Positions 17,243 to 26,784 are shown, counted from the stretch's first letter. The stretch: 64,000 nucleotides of DNA from Bradyrhizobium sp. WBAH42 (GCF_024585265.1 NZ_CP036533.1:4411001-4475000), one strand, 5' to 3'. Translations and numbers: made by a program. The notes: generated from the letters alone by a model not told the origin.

Positions 17243-19000
17243 ATGACCGAACGTTTCGACACATTCGCGGTCACGCTCGCCCAGCTCAATCCGACCATGG
17301 GCGACGTGGACGGCAATGCGGCCAAGGCGCGCGCGGCGCGGACGCAGGCCAAGTCCGACGGCGCCGATCTCGTGCTGTTTCCGGAACTGTTCATCGCCGG
17401 CTATCCGCCGGAAGACCTGGTGCAGAAGCCCGCCTTCCAGGCCGCCTGCCGCGCCGCGATCGAAAGCCTCGCGCGCGAGACCGCCGATGGCGGGCCTGCG
17501 ATGCTGGTCGGCACGCCCTGGGTCGAGGAGGGCAGGCTGTACAATGCCTGCGCGCTGCTCGATGGCGGGCGCATCGCGAGCCTGCGCTTCAAGTGCAACC
17601 TGCCGAATTATGGTGTGTTCGACGAGAAGCGGCTGTTTTCGCGCGGCCCTGCCGCCGGCCCCGTCACCGTGCGCGGCGTGCGCATCGGCGTGCCGATCTG
17701 CGAGGACATCTGGCTGGAGGAGTCCGAGGACTACGAGAACGTGGTCGAGACGCTGGCCGAGACCGGCGCCGAGATCATCCTGGTGCCGAACGGCTCGCCT
17801 TATGCCCGCGACAAGAACGACGTGCGCCTGTCGGTCGCGGTGGCGCGCGTGACCGAGAGCGGGCTGCCGCTGGTCTATCTCAACCAGGTCGGCGGCCAGG
17901 ACGAGCTCGTCTTCGACGGCGCTTCCTTCGCGCTCAATGGCGATCTCTCGCTCGCGGCGCAGCTGCCGGCCTTCGAAGAGAGCATCGTCACGCTGCGCTT
18001 CAGCAGAAACGGCAACGACTGGCGCTGCACCGGGCCGATCGCCGAACAGCCCGAGGGCGACAAGGCCGACTACGCGGCCTGCGTACTGGGCCTGCGCGAT
18101 TACGTCGCCAAGAACGGCTTTCCCGGCGTGCTGCTCGGCATTTCCGGCGGCATCGATTCCGCGCTTTGCGCGGCGATCGCGGTCGACGCGCTCGGCGCCG
18201 ACCAGGTGCATGGCGTGATGCTGCCTTACCGCTACACGGCCGCACACTCCATTGCGGATGCCGGCGAGCTCGCCGGCCATCTTGGCGTCCGCTACGAGGT
18301 GCTGCCGATCGCGGAGGCCGTGACCGGGTTCGAGACGATCTTGTCCGGCATCTTCAAGAACCTGCCGCCCGATATCACCGAAGAGAATCTCCAGGCCCGC
18401 ACCCGCGGCACGCTTCTGATGGCGATCTCCAACAAGACCGGGCTGATGGTGGTGACGACCGGCAACAAGTCGGAGATGTCGGTCGGCTACGCCACGCTCT
18501 ATGGCGACATGAACGGCGGCTTCAACCCGCTCAAGGACATCTACAAGACGCAGGTGTTTCGGCTGGCGAACTTGCGTAACAGCTGGAAGCCCGATGGCGC
18601 GCTCGGCCCCGCGGGCGAAGTGATCCCGCCCGACATCATCACGCGCCCGCCGACGGCGGAGTTGCGCGAGAACCAGACCGATCAGGACTCGCTGCCGCCC
18701 TATGACGTGCTCGATGCCATCCTGGAGCGCCTGGTCGAGCGCGAAGAGCCGCTGGATCAGATCATCGCCGCCGGCTTCGACCGCGAGATCGTCACCCGCA
18801 TCGACCATCTGCTCAACGTCGCCGAATACAAGCGCCGTCAGGCCGCGCCCGGCGTGAAGGTGACGCGACGGAATTTCGGCCGCGATCGCCGCTATCCCAT
18901 CACCAACCGCTTTCGTGACAAAGGCGAGCCGTTGCCCGCCGCGGATGAGGCGCTGGTGTCACGTGGCAGCACGGCGTCAATCGACGCGTTCGAGGGCTGA
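17243..19000 (+). CDS. nadE: Glutamine-dependent NAD+ synthetase
   Basis: Two-domain enzyme that converts nicotinic acid adenine dinucleotide to NAD+ using glutamine-derived ammonia. The N-terminal nitrilase-type domain carries the catalytic triad: Glu48 (LFPELFIAGYPPED), Lys117 (RFKCNLPNYGVFDE) and Cys153 (GVPICEDIW). The C-terminal ATP pyrophosphatase domain has the P-loop GISGGIDSALCAA (about residues 299-311) and TTGNKSEMSVGYATLYGDM. The length of 585 residues is typical. The chosen start is the ATG at 17243, 20 bases after the dgkA stop; the longer open frame overlaps dgkA and is not coding. Confidence 0.96.
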   Translation: MTERFDTFAVTLAQLNPTMGDVDGNAAKARAARTQAKSDGADLVLFPELFIAGYPPEDLVQKPAFQAACRAAIESLARETADGGPAMLVGTPWVEEGRLYNACALLDGGRIASLRFKCNLPNYGVFDEKRLFSRGPAAGPVTVRGVRIGVPICEDIWLEESEDYENVVETLAETGAEIILVPNGSPYARDKNDVRLSVAVARVTESGLPLVYLNQVGGQDELVFDGASFALNGDLSLAAQLPAFEESIVTLRFSRNGNDWRCTGPIAEQPEGDKADYAACVLGLRDYVAKNGFPGVLLGISGGIDSALCAAIAVDALGADQVHGVMLPYRYTAAHSIADAGELAGHLGVRYEVLPIAEAVTGFETILSGIFKNLPPDITEENLQARTRGTLLMAISNKTGLMVVTTGNKSEMSVGYATLYGDMNGGFNPLKDIYKTQVFRLANLRNSWKPDGALGPAGEVIPPDIITRPPTAELRENQTDQDSLPPYDVLDAILERLVEREEPLDQIIAAGFDREIVTRIDHLLNVAEYKRRQAAPGVKVTRRNFGRDRRYPITNRFRDKGEPLPAADEALVSRGSTASIDAFEG

Positions 19001-19025
19001 ACTCCAGCTTGAGCACCGGCAGGCG

Positions 19026-19418
19026 CTACGACGGGGTTGCGAAAAACAGCACCCTCAGGAAGTGCGTGTATTCGGATTCGAGCACCATGATCGACACAAA
19101 AACCAATACCGCGACCGGCGGCAGCAGGATGGCATAGGTCAAGGCCAGCCGCTCCCAGGCCATGTGCATGAAGACGGCGACGATCAGGCCGGCCTTCAAC
19201 ATCATGAACAGCAGGATCAGCGACCACCTGAGATAGCCATGCAGGCCAAAGTAGTCGACGAGGTAGGAGCACGTGCTGAGGACGAACAACCAGCCCCAGA
19301 CCACGAGGTAGAGCTTGATCGGGTGCTGTTGCCCCTTGGCGTGAACGGCTCCCGTTGCGACTGCGCCATGCGCCGGAGCGTGGAGCTGTCCTTCCATGTG
19401 TACCGCCGCGTTTGTCAT
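19026..19418 (-). CDS. Cytochrome c oxidase subunit IV-like protein
   Basis: A 130-residue protein with three membrane helices after a His/Ala-rich N-terminus. The segments KLYLVVWGWLFVLSTCSYLVDY-like, LILLFMMLKAGLIVAVFMHM and the third helix match the prokaryotic (caa3-type) cytochrome c oxidase subunit IV. It is the last gene of the coxMNOP unit, 9 bases after coxP. This subunit is not catalytic and probably helps assembly or stability. It ends 25 bases from the convergent nadE stop without a visible terminator. Confidence 0.85.
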   Translation of the reverse strand: MTNAAVHMEGQLHAPAHGAVATGAVHAKGQQHPIKLYLVVWGWLFVLSTCSYLVDYFGLHGYLRWSLILLFMMLKAGLIVAVFMHMAWERLALTYAILLPPVAVLVFVSIMVLESEYTHFLRVLFFATPS

Positions 19419-19427
19419 GCGCCGACC

Positions 19428-20150
19428 TCACCAAAGATAGAAGAATGCGAAGATGAACACCCACACGAGATCGACGAAGTGCCAGTACAGGCCCGTGATC
19501 TCGACGATCTCGTAATACCCCTTGCGGCTCGTGAAGAAGCCGCGCCTCTCGACGTCGAAGTCGCCGCGAAAGACCTTTCGCGCAATGGCGATCAGGAAGA
19601 TCACACCGATCGTCACGTGGGTGCCGTGGAAGCCGGTGATCATGAAGAAGCTCGCACCAAACTGCGGCGCACCCCATGGATTACCCCAGGGCCGGACGCC
19701 CTCCATGATCAGCTTGGTCCATTCGAAGGCCTGCATTCCGACGAAGGTTGCACCGAAGGCTGCAGTGATCAGCATCAGGATTGCGGTTCTCACGCGGTCG
19801 CGGCGGTAGCCGAAATTGACGGCCATCGCCATCGTGCCGCTGCTGCTGATCAGGACAAACGTCATGATGGCGATCAGGATCAGCGGAATGTGCTGTCCGG
19901 CGATGTTGAGAGCGAAGACCTCGCTGGGATTGGGCCAGGGTACGGTCGTCGACATCCGCGCCGTCATGTAGGAGAGCAGGAAGCAACTGAAGATGAAGGT
20001 GTCGCTGAGGAGGAAGATCCACATCATGGCCTTGCCCCAGGACACATTCTTGAAGGCGCGCTGATCGGACGCCCAGTCGGCGGCGATGCCGCGCCAGCCT
20101 TCAAGCCGCGCAGGCGATTGCCCCGGATTTGTCAGCACGGTCTCAGCCAT
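19428..20150 (-). CDS. coxP: Cytochrome c oxidase subunit III-type protein (CoxP)
   Basis: Membrane subunit of a heme-copper oxidase, 240 residues with about six to seven helices. Family III blocks are MWIFLLSDTFIFSCFLLSY, FFMITGFHGTHVTIG (with the conserved HGTH) and GLYWHFVDLVWVFIFAFFYLW at the end. The start at 20150 gives MAETVLTN and excludes an upstream low-quality extension. It is one of two subunit III-like genes in a row, which matches the coxMNOP layout known from Bradyrhizobium japonicum. Subunit III stabilises the catalytic core and proton uptake. Confidence 0.9.
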   Translation of the reverse strand: MAETVLTNPGQSPARLEGWRGIAADWASDQRAFKNVSWGKAMMWIFLLSDTFIFSCFLLSYMTARMSTTVPWPNPSEVFALNIAGQHIPLILIAIMTFVLISSSGTMAMAVNFGYRRDRVRTAILMLITAAFGATFVGMQAFEWTKLIMEGVRPWGNPWGAPQFGASFFMITGFHGTHVTIGVIFLIAIARKVFRGDFDVERRGFFTSRKGYYEIVEITGLYWHFVDLVWVFIFAFFYLW

Positions 20151-20164
20151 CTGGTCTCGCCTCC

Positions 20165-20869
20165 CTAGCTCAGCAATTGGCGGCAGATGTTGACGAAATC
20201 GTCGGTCCAGCCGGTGAGAAGACCGAGCAGGACAAGCCAGACCAACAGCAGGAAGTGCCAGTAAATGGCGCACAGCTCGACGCTCAAGCGCATGTCGGCG
20301 ATCTCGGCGCCGCGCCACACCTTGGCTGAGGTACGGCCCAGGGCCACCAGACCGCCCGTCAGATGCAGCCCATGCACTGCGGTCAACACGTAGAAGAAGG
20401 AATTCGCCGGGTTGGACGCCACGAAATATCCCGCAGCCCCGAGCCGTTGCCAGGCCAGGAGCTGCCCGGCGAGGAAGATCACGGCAGATGCTCCGCCGGC
20501 GAGCAGACCGATCATGACGGTCTCAGTATCGTGGCGGCGCGCGGCCGCGTACGACCATTGCAGCGCGACACTGCTCAGGACAAGGACGCCCGTGTTGACC
20601 CACAGCAGCCGCGGTACAGGCAGCGGCCGCCAGTCCACCACGCTCATGCGCATCGAGTAGGCGCTGATGAAGAGGACGAACAATGCGCTCGCGACCGCGA
20701 GAAACACGCCAAGACCGACCTTCGCTGCCGGCCAGGTCATGGCATCGCCGCCGGGGAAGTCGCCGGCCGCGCCTTCCTCCAGCCAGGGCTTGGCCGTCAG
20801 GCGCTGCTGCGACAGCCACCATCCGGCGATCACCGCAAGCACAGCCAGGAACAGGATGACGGCGCTCAC
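20165..20869 (-). CDS. coxO: Cytochrome c oxidase subunit III-type protein (CoxO)
   Basis: The first of the two subunit III-like proteins, 234 residues with about seven hydrophobic segments. It is more diverged than CoxP, but HGLHLTGGLVALG (about residues 165-177) and IYWHFLLLVWLVLLGLLTGW mark the family. Its start overlaps the coxN stop by ATGA, so it is translationally coupled to subunit I. It begins with an extra hydrophobic helix that CoxP lacks. The split may mean the two proteins fill different positions around subunit I, which is inference. Confidence 0.88.
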   Translation of the reverse strand: MSAVILFLAVLAVIAGWWLSQQRLTAKPWLEEGAAGDFPGGDAMTWPAAKVGLGVFLAVASALFVLFISAYSMRMSVVDWRPLPVPRLLWVNTGVLVLSSVALQWSYAAARRHDTETVMIGLLAGGASAVIFLAGQLLAWQRLGAAGYFVASNPANSFFYVLTAVHGLHLTGGLVALGRTSAKVWRGAEIADMRLSVELCAIYWHFLLLVWLVLLGLLTGWTDDFVNICRQLLS

Positions 20870-22644
20870 GAAGCAGCTCCTTGAGCGAGCTGCGTCGCGC
20901 GCGGCGGCTGGTTCTGCGGAATGAAATCCTCCGCGGCGCCGGGCACACTGTAGTCATAGGCCCAGCGGTACACGACCGGGAGCTCCTTGCCCCAGTTGCC
21001 GTGCCCTGGGGGCGTCTCCGGCGTCTGCCACTCCAGCGTCGTCGCCCGCCACGGGTTGCCGCCTGAGGCCTCACCTTTGAACAAGCTCCAGACGAGGTTG
21101 AACAGGAACACCATCTGGCTGAAGCCGACGGTCAAGGCCACCACCGAGATGAAGGCGTTGAGTGAATGGGCCGAGGACGGGATGAACGTCGTATCTCCGA
21201 GTTCGAAATACCGGCGCGGGACCCCGAGCAGTCCTAGATAGTGCATGGGGAAGAAGATCAGGTAGGCGCCGAGGAAGGTGACCCAGAAGTGAAACTTGCC
21301 CATGGCCTCGTTCAGCATCCGCCCCGTGACCTTTGGGTACCAATGATAGATCGCGCCGAGCACGACCATGATCGGCGCCACGCCCATCACCATGTGGAAA
21401 TGGGCGACCACGAACATGGTATCCGAGAGGGGCACGTCCACGACGACGTTGCCGAGGAAGAGGCCGGTGAGCCCGCCGTTCACGAAGGTGATGATGAAGC
21501 CGAGGGCGAACAGCATCGGCACCGTGAGATGAATGTCGCCGCGCCACAGGGTCAGCACCCAGTTGTAGACCTTGATCGCGGTGGGGATTGCGATGATGAG
21601 CGTCGTGGTGGCGAAGAAGTACCCGAATTGCGGGAACATGCCGCTCACATACATGTGGTGTGCCCAGACGATGAAGCTGAGCGCGCCGATGGCTACGATC
21701 GCCCAGACCATCATGCGATAACCAAAGATGTTCTTGCGCGCATGCGTGCTGATCAGATCCGAGACGATGCCGAAGGCGGGCAGGGCGACGATATAGACTT
21801 CGGGATGGCCGAAGAACCAGAACAGGTGCTGGAAGAGCAGCGGGCTGCCGCCGCCGTATTTCGAAAGCGTACCCATCTCGACGAGGGAGGGCATGAAGAA
21901 GCTGGTTCCCAGGAGACGGTCGAGCAGCAGCATGACCGAGGCAACGAACAGTGCAGGGAATGCCAAGAGCGCCATGACGGTCGCGGTGAAAATGCCCCAC
22001 ACCGTCAGGGGCAGGCGCATCAAAGTCATGCCGCGCGTGCGCGCCTGCAACACCGTGACCACATAATTCAGCCCGCCCATGGTGAAGCCGATGATGAACA
22101 GGATCAGGGACGCCATCATGAGAATGATGCCCCAATCCTGCCCGGGCGTTCCGGAGAGGATTGCTTGCGGCGGATACAGCGTCCAACCGGCGCCGGTGGG
22201 GCCGCCGGGCACGAAGAATGTCGAGGCAAGCACCAGGACCGCGAGCAGGTAGACCCAGTAGCTCAGCATGTTCACATAAGGGAAGACCATGTCCCGGGCG
22301 CCGACCATCAGCGGGATCAGGTAGTTGCCGAAGCCGCCCAGAAACAATGCGGTGAGCAGGTAAATCACCATGATCATGCCGTGCATGGTGATGAATTGCA
22401 GGTACTGATTGGCATCGATGAAAGAGAAGGTGCCGGGGAATCCCAGTTGCAGCCGCATCAGCCACGACAGCACCAGGGCCACCAGCCCGATGGCCGTGGC
22501 CGTCAGCGAATACTGAATGGCGATCACCTTGGCGTCCTGCGAGAAGACGTATCGTGTCCACCAGCTCCGCGGATGATAGAGCTCGACCTCAGGTACTTCG
22601 GCAGGCGGGATGCCGCGGATTCCTTCATATGGAATATCGACCAT
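20866..22644 (-). CDS. coxN: Cytochrome c oxidase subunit I (CoxN)
   Basis: Catalytic subunit of an alternative aa3-type oxidase: 592 residues, about 12 or more helices. The low-spin heme His is in FITMHGMIMVIYL, the CuB/His-Tyr crosslink motif is FGHPEVYI, the CuB ligands are in WAHHMYVSGM, and the two heme ligands are in HFHMVMG. GAGGAGGT lies just before the ATG at 22644; the open frame extends eight codons further but the strong Shine-Dalgarno decides the start. The Glu of the D-channel is replaced in many such branch oxidases; I did not settle this here. It is coupled to coxO. Confidence 0.95.
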   Translation of the reverse strand: MVDIPYEGIRGIPPAEVPEVELYHPRSWWTRYVFSQDAKVIAIQYSLTATAIGLVALVLSWLMRLQLGFPGTFSFIDANQYLQFITMHGMIMVIYLLTALFLGGFGNYLIPLMVGARDMVFPYVNMLSYWVYLLAVLVLASTFFVPGGPTGAGWTLYPPQAILSGTPGQDWGIILMMASLILFIIGFTMGGLNYVVTVLQARTRGMTLMRLPLTVWGIFTATVMALLAFPALFVASVMLLLDRLLGTSFFMPSLVEMGTLSKYGGGSPLLFQHLFWFFGHPEVYIVALPAFGIVSDLISTHARKNIFGYRMMVWAIVAIGALSFIVWAHHMYVSGMFPQFGYFFATTTLIIAIPTAIKVYNWVLTLWRGDIHLTVPMLFALGFIITFVNGGLTGLFLGNVVVDVPLSDTMFVVAHFHMVMGVAPIMVVLGAIYHWYPKVTGRMLNEAMGKFHFWVTFLGAYLIFFPMHYLGLLGVPRRYFELGDTTFIPSSAHSLNAFISVVALTVGFSQMVFLFNLVWSLFKGEASGGNPWRATTLEWQTPETPPGHGNWGKELPVVYRWAYDYSVPGAAEDFIPQNQPPRATQLAQGAAS

Positions 22645-22720
22645 AGAAACCTCCTCGGTCGTTTCCATCGGGGGTGAGGCATTGGCCTCTTGCGCCCGAT
22701 CTATCTGCGGCGGCAGCTTG

Positions 22721-23554
22721 CTACTTGCCGCCGGATTGGTACGTCGCCTTCACGACGGCTTGCGCCGGCGATAACTCTGCGAACGTTTTTTGTTGCTCCA
22801 GCCAAGCGTGATATTCACCCTCTTCGTCGACGATGACCTTGGCCCGCATCTGATAATGAGCAGCGCCACAAAGCTCCGCACAGAGAACATCGAACGTTCC
22901 GGTGCGGATCGGCGTTATCCAGAAATAGGTCACCATGCCTGGAACCATGTCCATCTTGGCCCGGAATTCGGGCACGTAGAAATCGTGCAGGACATCAACC
23001 GAGCGGAGGAGGACCTTGACCGGCTTTCCGACTTGAAGGTGCAGGTCGCCGTTCTCGATCACGACATCGTCCTGCGCGTGCCGGTCGTCACGATTGAGGC
23101 CCATCGGATTGTCGGAAGCGATGTTGCGGACATCCGATGTGCCCAACTTCCCATCCTTGCCCGGAAGGCGGAAGCTCCACTGCCATTGCTGGCCCATGAC
23201 CTCGATCTCGGTGGCATCCGCAGGCACCGTCACGAACTGGTGCCAGACCACGAGGCCAGGCGCCAGCATGGCCGCGACGCCGACGCCAGTCCCGACGCTC
23301 AGCCACCATTCGAGCCTTTTGTTTTCCGGATTATAGTCGGCCCGTCTTCCCTCTCTGTGGTGAAAGCGGAAGACGCAGTAAGCCATGAAGGCGATCACGG
23401 CGACGAAAACAAAGCCCGTGATCCAGAATGTGATGTTGATGGTGTGGTCGATATAGGCCCAGTTCGTGGCGATCGGCGTCCACCACCACGGGCTGTAGAT
23501 GTGAAACAGCACCGAGCCGATCGCGACCAGAAGCAGTATCAGTGCGACAGCCAT
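22721..23554 (-). CDS. coxM: Cytochrome c oxidase subunit II (CoxM)
   Basis: The CuA-carrying subunit, 277 residues with two N-terminal helices (about residues 1-20 and 40-62) and a periplasmic cupredoxin domain. The CuA ligands are complete: His in VDVLHDFYVPEFRAK and the CAELCGAAHYQM motif near residues 224-235. GQQWQWSFRLPGKDGK gives the aromatic electron-entry region. No fused cytochrome c domain is present, so it takes electrons from a separate cytochrome c or a quinol-independent donor. It is the first gene of the unit, starting 76 bp before coxN; AGGATGGATCAGG precedes the ATG. Confidence 0.94.
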   Translation of the reverse strand: MAVALILLLVAIGSVLFHIYSPWWWTPIATNWAYIDHTINITFWITGFVFVAVIAFMAYCVFRFHHREGRRADYNPENKRLEWWLSVGTGVGVAAMLAPGLVVWHQFVTVPADATEIEVMGQQWQWSFRLPGKDGKLGTSDVRNIASDNPMGLNRDDRHAQDDVVIENGDLHLQVGKPVKVLLRSVDVLHDFYVPEFRAKMDMVPGMVTYFWITPIRTGTFDVLCAELCGAAHYQMRAKVIVDEEGEYHAWLEQQKTFAELSPAQAVVKATYQSGGK

Positions 23555-24076
23555 CCTGATCCATCCTTGCCATCGAAGGCTACGGATACGAATCCAGGGC
23601 GGAGCTCATGTCTGTCGCGATGGCTGGCCTTTCTTGGCATATGCCATCGCCGGCCTCTTGCCTCGCCCATTCCACTGATCGCGAAATCAAGAGAACGCTC
23701 GCGACCATCAACTCTAAGGGCGTCTGCGTCTAAAATGATACCAGCCCAATCCGGCGTCAATAGAGCAATGTGGGTGTCCGAATTGGTGTGATTGCCGTGC
23801 TGGCAAACCAACCATCAGGTGCGCATGTTTGGGTTTGGGTGATGCAACGCACAAATCCGTTCTGGTGCGCAATTCACCCAACCGTGAGTGCAGCCGTGCT
23901 CCGCGCGCGCTAAGCTTGCCAGGCAGGTCGCGACGGGTTCCGTCCGGCCAGGCTCGGTTGCTGAACCTGGGTTGCCGTACCCGACCCATCGCGTTTCCTG
24001 CTCGTCAGGCGGACACGCGTGGCTGAAGAGCGCGTGTTGTCGAAAACCGCGATTTTCAGCACGGGAGGCTCCGTAC
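23555..24076. other. Divergent intergenic region of coxM and the DUF2189 gene
   Basis: About 520 bases with promoters for the minus-strand cox operon and the plus-strand DUF2189 gene. On the minus strand TTGACG near 23756 is followed 14 bases later by TATCAT, a weak sigma70-like pair. I found no FixK/FNR box by eye (TTGAT-N4-ATCAA type) and no gene-like frame. Confidence 0.4.
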
Positions 24077-24982
24077 ATGGCCACTCTGTACTCCCACGAC
24101 ATCAGGCGGCACGCATTCGGCGAAGCGGCCTCCTATCCCATTCGCAAGATCAGCTTGTCCGACTTGACCGAGGCCCTGCGCCTGGGCTGGGACGATTTCC
24201 AGGCGATGCCGAGTCACGCGATCGTCGTGTGCCTGATTTATCCCGTTCTCGGTCTCGTCCTGTTCAGGATGGTGCTCGGCTATTCGGTGCTGCCGCTGCT
24301 GTTTCCGCTGGCCGCCGGCTTTGCCTTGATCGGTCCTTTTGCCGCGATCGGTCTCTACGAACTCAGCCGTCGTCGCGAGCGCGGCGAGGAGGTCGAAGCA
24401 TGGGATGCGATCAAGGTGCTGCGCGCACCGTCGTTCGGCGCCATGATAGAACTCGGCGTGCTTCTGCTGGTGCTGTTCGGGGCCTGGATCGGTGTCGCGA
24501 ACGCAATCTATGTCGCGATCTTCGGCCACGCTGCGGCCGCAAGCATTCCCGACTTCGCAACGCGCGTGCTGACGACACCGGAAGGCTGGTCGCTCATCAT
24601 CGTCGGTTGCGGTGTCGGCTTCCTGTTTGCGGTTGTGGCATTGTGCGTCAGCGTCGTGTCATTTCCGTTGATGCTCGACCGCCATGCGACTGCGATCGAC
24701 GCGATCCGCACGTCGCTCCGAGCGGTCGCGGCGAATCCGGTTGCGATGGCCGGATGGGGCCTCATCGTGGCGGCGCTGCTCGTGATCGGCTCGCTGCCGC
24801 TCTTCGTCGGTCTCGCCGTCGTTCTGCCGGTGCTCGGTCATGCCACCTGGCACCTGTATCGGCGGGTGGTCGAGCCCAATCCGAACCCACCGGACGCACC
24901 GCCGCCGCCCCCGAAGGGCAGGCGCTACGCAGCAGACTTTCCGGCCAATCTGTTCCCGTGGAGCCGCGAGGGCGAGCCTTAA
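24077..24982 (+). CDS. DUF2189 multi-span membrane protein
   Basis: A 301-residue inner-membrane protein with about six helices. The N-terminal PIRKISLSDLTEALRLGWDDFQAMPSH-type region matches DUF2189 and precedes VVCLIYPVLGLVLF. It ends in a Pro-rich tail before a short conserved end (FPANLFPWSREGEP). DUF2189 is of unknown function and is common near cytochrome oxidase genes in alphaproteobacteria, as here. GGGAGG lies 8 bases before the ATG. Divergent from coxM, so the two may share control. Confidence 0.88.
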   Translation: MATLYSHDIRRHAFGEAASYPIRKISLSDLTEALRLGWDDFQAMPSHAIVVCLIYPVLGLVLFRMVLGYSVLPLLFPLAAGFALIGPFAAIGLYELSRRRERGEEVEAWDAIKVLRAPSFGAMIELGVLLLVLFGAWIGVANAIYVAIFGHAAAASIPDFATRVLTTPEGWSLIIVGCGVGFLFAVVALCVSVVSFPLMLDRHATAIDAIRTSLRAVAANPVAMAGWGLIVAALLVIGSLPLFVGLAVVLPVLGHATWHLYRRVVEPNPNPPDAPPPPPKGRRYAADFPANLFPWSREGEP

Positions 24983-25034
24983 CAGCGGAACGGCTGCGCT
25001 GGGACGCCTGCGCGGAGCATGACAGAGTGACGGC

Positions 25035-26201
25035 CTACTTCTGCTGCTGCGGCAGGAAGGTCGGGCCGACCGAGCGGATCGGCTTGTTCTCTGAACCCGC
25101 CGCGGGCGTGCCGGTGTCCGCCGGCGGTGCCGCCGGTGCCGTGGCCGTCGTCGGAGGGGGCGCGCCCTTCTTGGCATTGGCAGGCTGCGGCGCGCCCTTG
25201 TTGAGCCGCTGCTGCTGCATCTTCCTGGCACTTTCCTCGGTGACGATGATGTCGCCCTGCTGCTCGACGCTGGTCTTGTCGTCGGCGGATTTCAGCGCAT
25301 CCGCCCAGGTCTGGCCTGCCGCCTTGCAGGAGCAGGACGGGTTGAACTCGCTGCGGAATTTGAATGCGGTCGGCAGCGCCGTGTAGGGCTGGCCGCCGAT
25401 CGAGACCGCCGCGTTCATGTCCTCGCCGGGATTGCGATGGGTGTAGAGCACGGCTTCCGCGGCCGGACACAGCGCCTTGCAGGTCTTCTCGTCGTCGCCG
25501 AAGCGCGCCGGCACGGTGGCAAAGGAGATCGGGAAATAGGCGCCGTCGCAGGTGCGCACGCAGACGGTGCGGAAGGTGCCGGATTGCGGGCCGAGATCGG
25601 AGGGCGGCATGGCTTGCGGATTGTTCGGGTTGTTGCCGCCGAACAGATTGCTCAGGAAATTGCCGCCGCCTTGCGATTGCGCGGCGTTGGCATATTGCGG
25701 CCCGCAATTGTTCTGCGCCAGCGCCATCAGCACCGAGCGGCGCTGGTTATCGCGCTCCGGGCTGGCGCCGCTACCGCCGCGCAGCCGCTCGAGATTGCCG
25801 GTGATCTGGTCCAGATTGGCGCGCATCTGCTGGATCTGGGTGTTGACCGGACCGCATTGCGCCTGCTGGCCACCGAACAGCGAGAAGAAGCCGGAGGAAT
25901 CGCAGCCCATGCGCTTGGCTTGCATGGTGACGCGGTCGAGCTCGGCCTGCTGCTTGGCCTGGGAATCCTGATAGCGGCGGATCTGCTCCTCGCGCGCCGC
26001 ATCACCCCCGCCGCCGCGATCGAGCGCGGCGAGCTGGGCCTCCAGGCGCACGCACATCGGATTGGGTCCGAGCCCGTTCTGGCCCGGCTGGGGCGGCGGG
26101 CCGGCCTGCGCGAGTGCGCCATTGGCGAGCACGACGGTGCCGAGGAGCACGGTGCAGGCAAGGAGGGAACGGGCACGGAAGAGAGAGAGGAATTCAGGCA
26201 T
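25035..26201 (-). CDS. DUF2865 secreted/periplasmic protein
   Basis: A 388-residue exported protein with a signal peptide (about residues 1-26, ending ANGALAQA). It has a charged coiled-coil-like middle (REEQIRRYQDSQAKQQAELD) and a conserved Cys-rich C-terminal domain with TFRTVCVRTCDGAYFPISFA, CKALCPAAEAVLYTHRN and FNPSCSCKAAG, which is the DUF2865 signature. The last 80 residues are Pro/Ala-rich and low complexity. DUF2865 occurs mainly in Rhizobiales and its role is unknown; the paired cysteines suggest disulfides in the envelope. The ATG at 26201 puts the signal peptide at the N-terminus. Confidence 0.87.
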   Translation of the reverse strand: MPEFLSLFRARSLLACTVLLGTVVLANGALAQAGPPPQPGQNGLGPNPMCVRLEAQLAALDRGGGGDAAREEQIRRYQDSQAKQQAELDRVTMQAKRMGCDSSGFFSLFGGQQAQCGPVNTQIQQMRANLDQITGNLERLRGGSGASPERDNQRRSVLMALAQNNCGPQYANAAQSQGGGNFLSNLFGGNNPNNPQAMPPSDLGPQSGTFRTVCVRTCDGAYFPISFATVPARFGDDEKTCKALCPAAEAVLYTHRNPGEDMNAAVSIGGQPYTALPTAFKFRSEFNPSCSCKAAGQTWADALKSADDKTSVEQQGDIIVTEESARKMQQQRLNKGAPQPANAKKGAPPPTTATAPAAPPADTGTPAAGSENKPIRSVGPTFLPQQQK

Positions 26202-26364
26202 ATCCGCCATTCTAGCGAGGTCACGGCCCAGCGTGATCGTCCAAGTGACTTCCCAAGTGAGTTGGGGGCCGAAGCGCGCCCTCCCAATAGCCGCTTCCTG
26301 CGGCATCGTCACGTCGTTTCAGGGGCCGAAGACTGGTCCTAAGGTCCGCCAGCTCCGAGCGAAT

Positions 26365-26658
26365 TCAGCGCTGGCAGGTGATTGCGACATATTCGTCGCA
26401 ATGGCCATGGGAGCAGTTTGTGCCGGTTTTGGGGACGGAGCCGGTAATTTCGTCGGGGTCGACCCGGCGATAGCTTGATGCCTTTGCAAAATCTCGTGAC
26501 TGGCAATAGGTCCGCGCGGCGGAGGCGCCGCATGTGTCGCCCTTGGTGTCGCTCTTGGCCAGGCACTGATCGGCGATGATGAAGACGCGGCTCTCGGCCC
26601 ACGCCTGAGGTGCTGCAAGGAGAGAGGCGCCAAAAATGAGCGCGAGCAGGGATCGCAT
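26365..26658 (-). CDS. Small cysteine-rich secreted protein, unknown (97 residues)
   Basis: A 97-residue exported protein with a signal peptide (residues 1-21, ending APQAWA). The mature part has six cysteines (about 32, 43, 52, 82, 87 and 95), an even number that would allow three disulfides, and no other known motif. It lies just upstream of the DUF2865 gene in the same direction, with a 160 bp gap, so both may form an envelope Cys-rich pair. High third-position G/C and the clean signal support a real gene. Not recognised as any family. Confidence 0.7.
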   Translation of the reverse strand: MRSLLALIFGASLLAAPQAWAESRVFIIADQCLAKSDTKGDTCGASAARTYCQSRDFAKASSYRRVDPDEITGSVPKTGTNCSHGHCDEYVAITCQR

Positions 26659-26784
26659 GAAAATACCGGGGGCAAAAAATCAGGGAACCGCAGGTTCCAG
26701 AATGGGCTCAAATGGTTAGGGGATCATGAACCCTGAAGGCCGGCCGCGCCCTTTGCGGAGGCAAAAACGGCATTTTCGCGGCCC

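Noticed and set aside
23555..24076. FixK/FNR box before coxM
   Set aside because: Looked for TTGAT-N4-ATCAA-like sites by eye and found none good enough to report.
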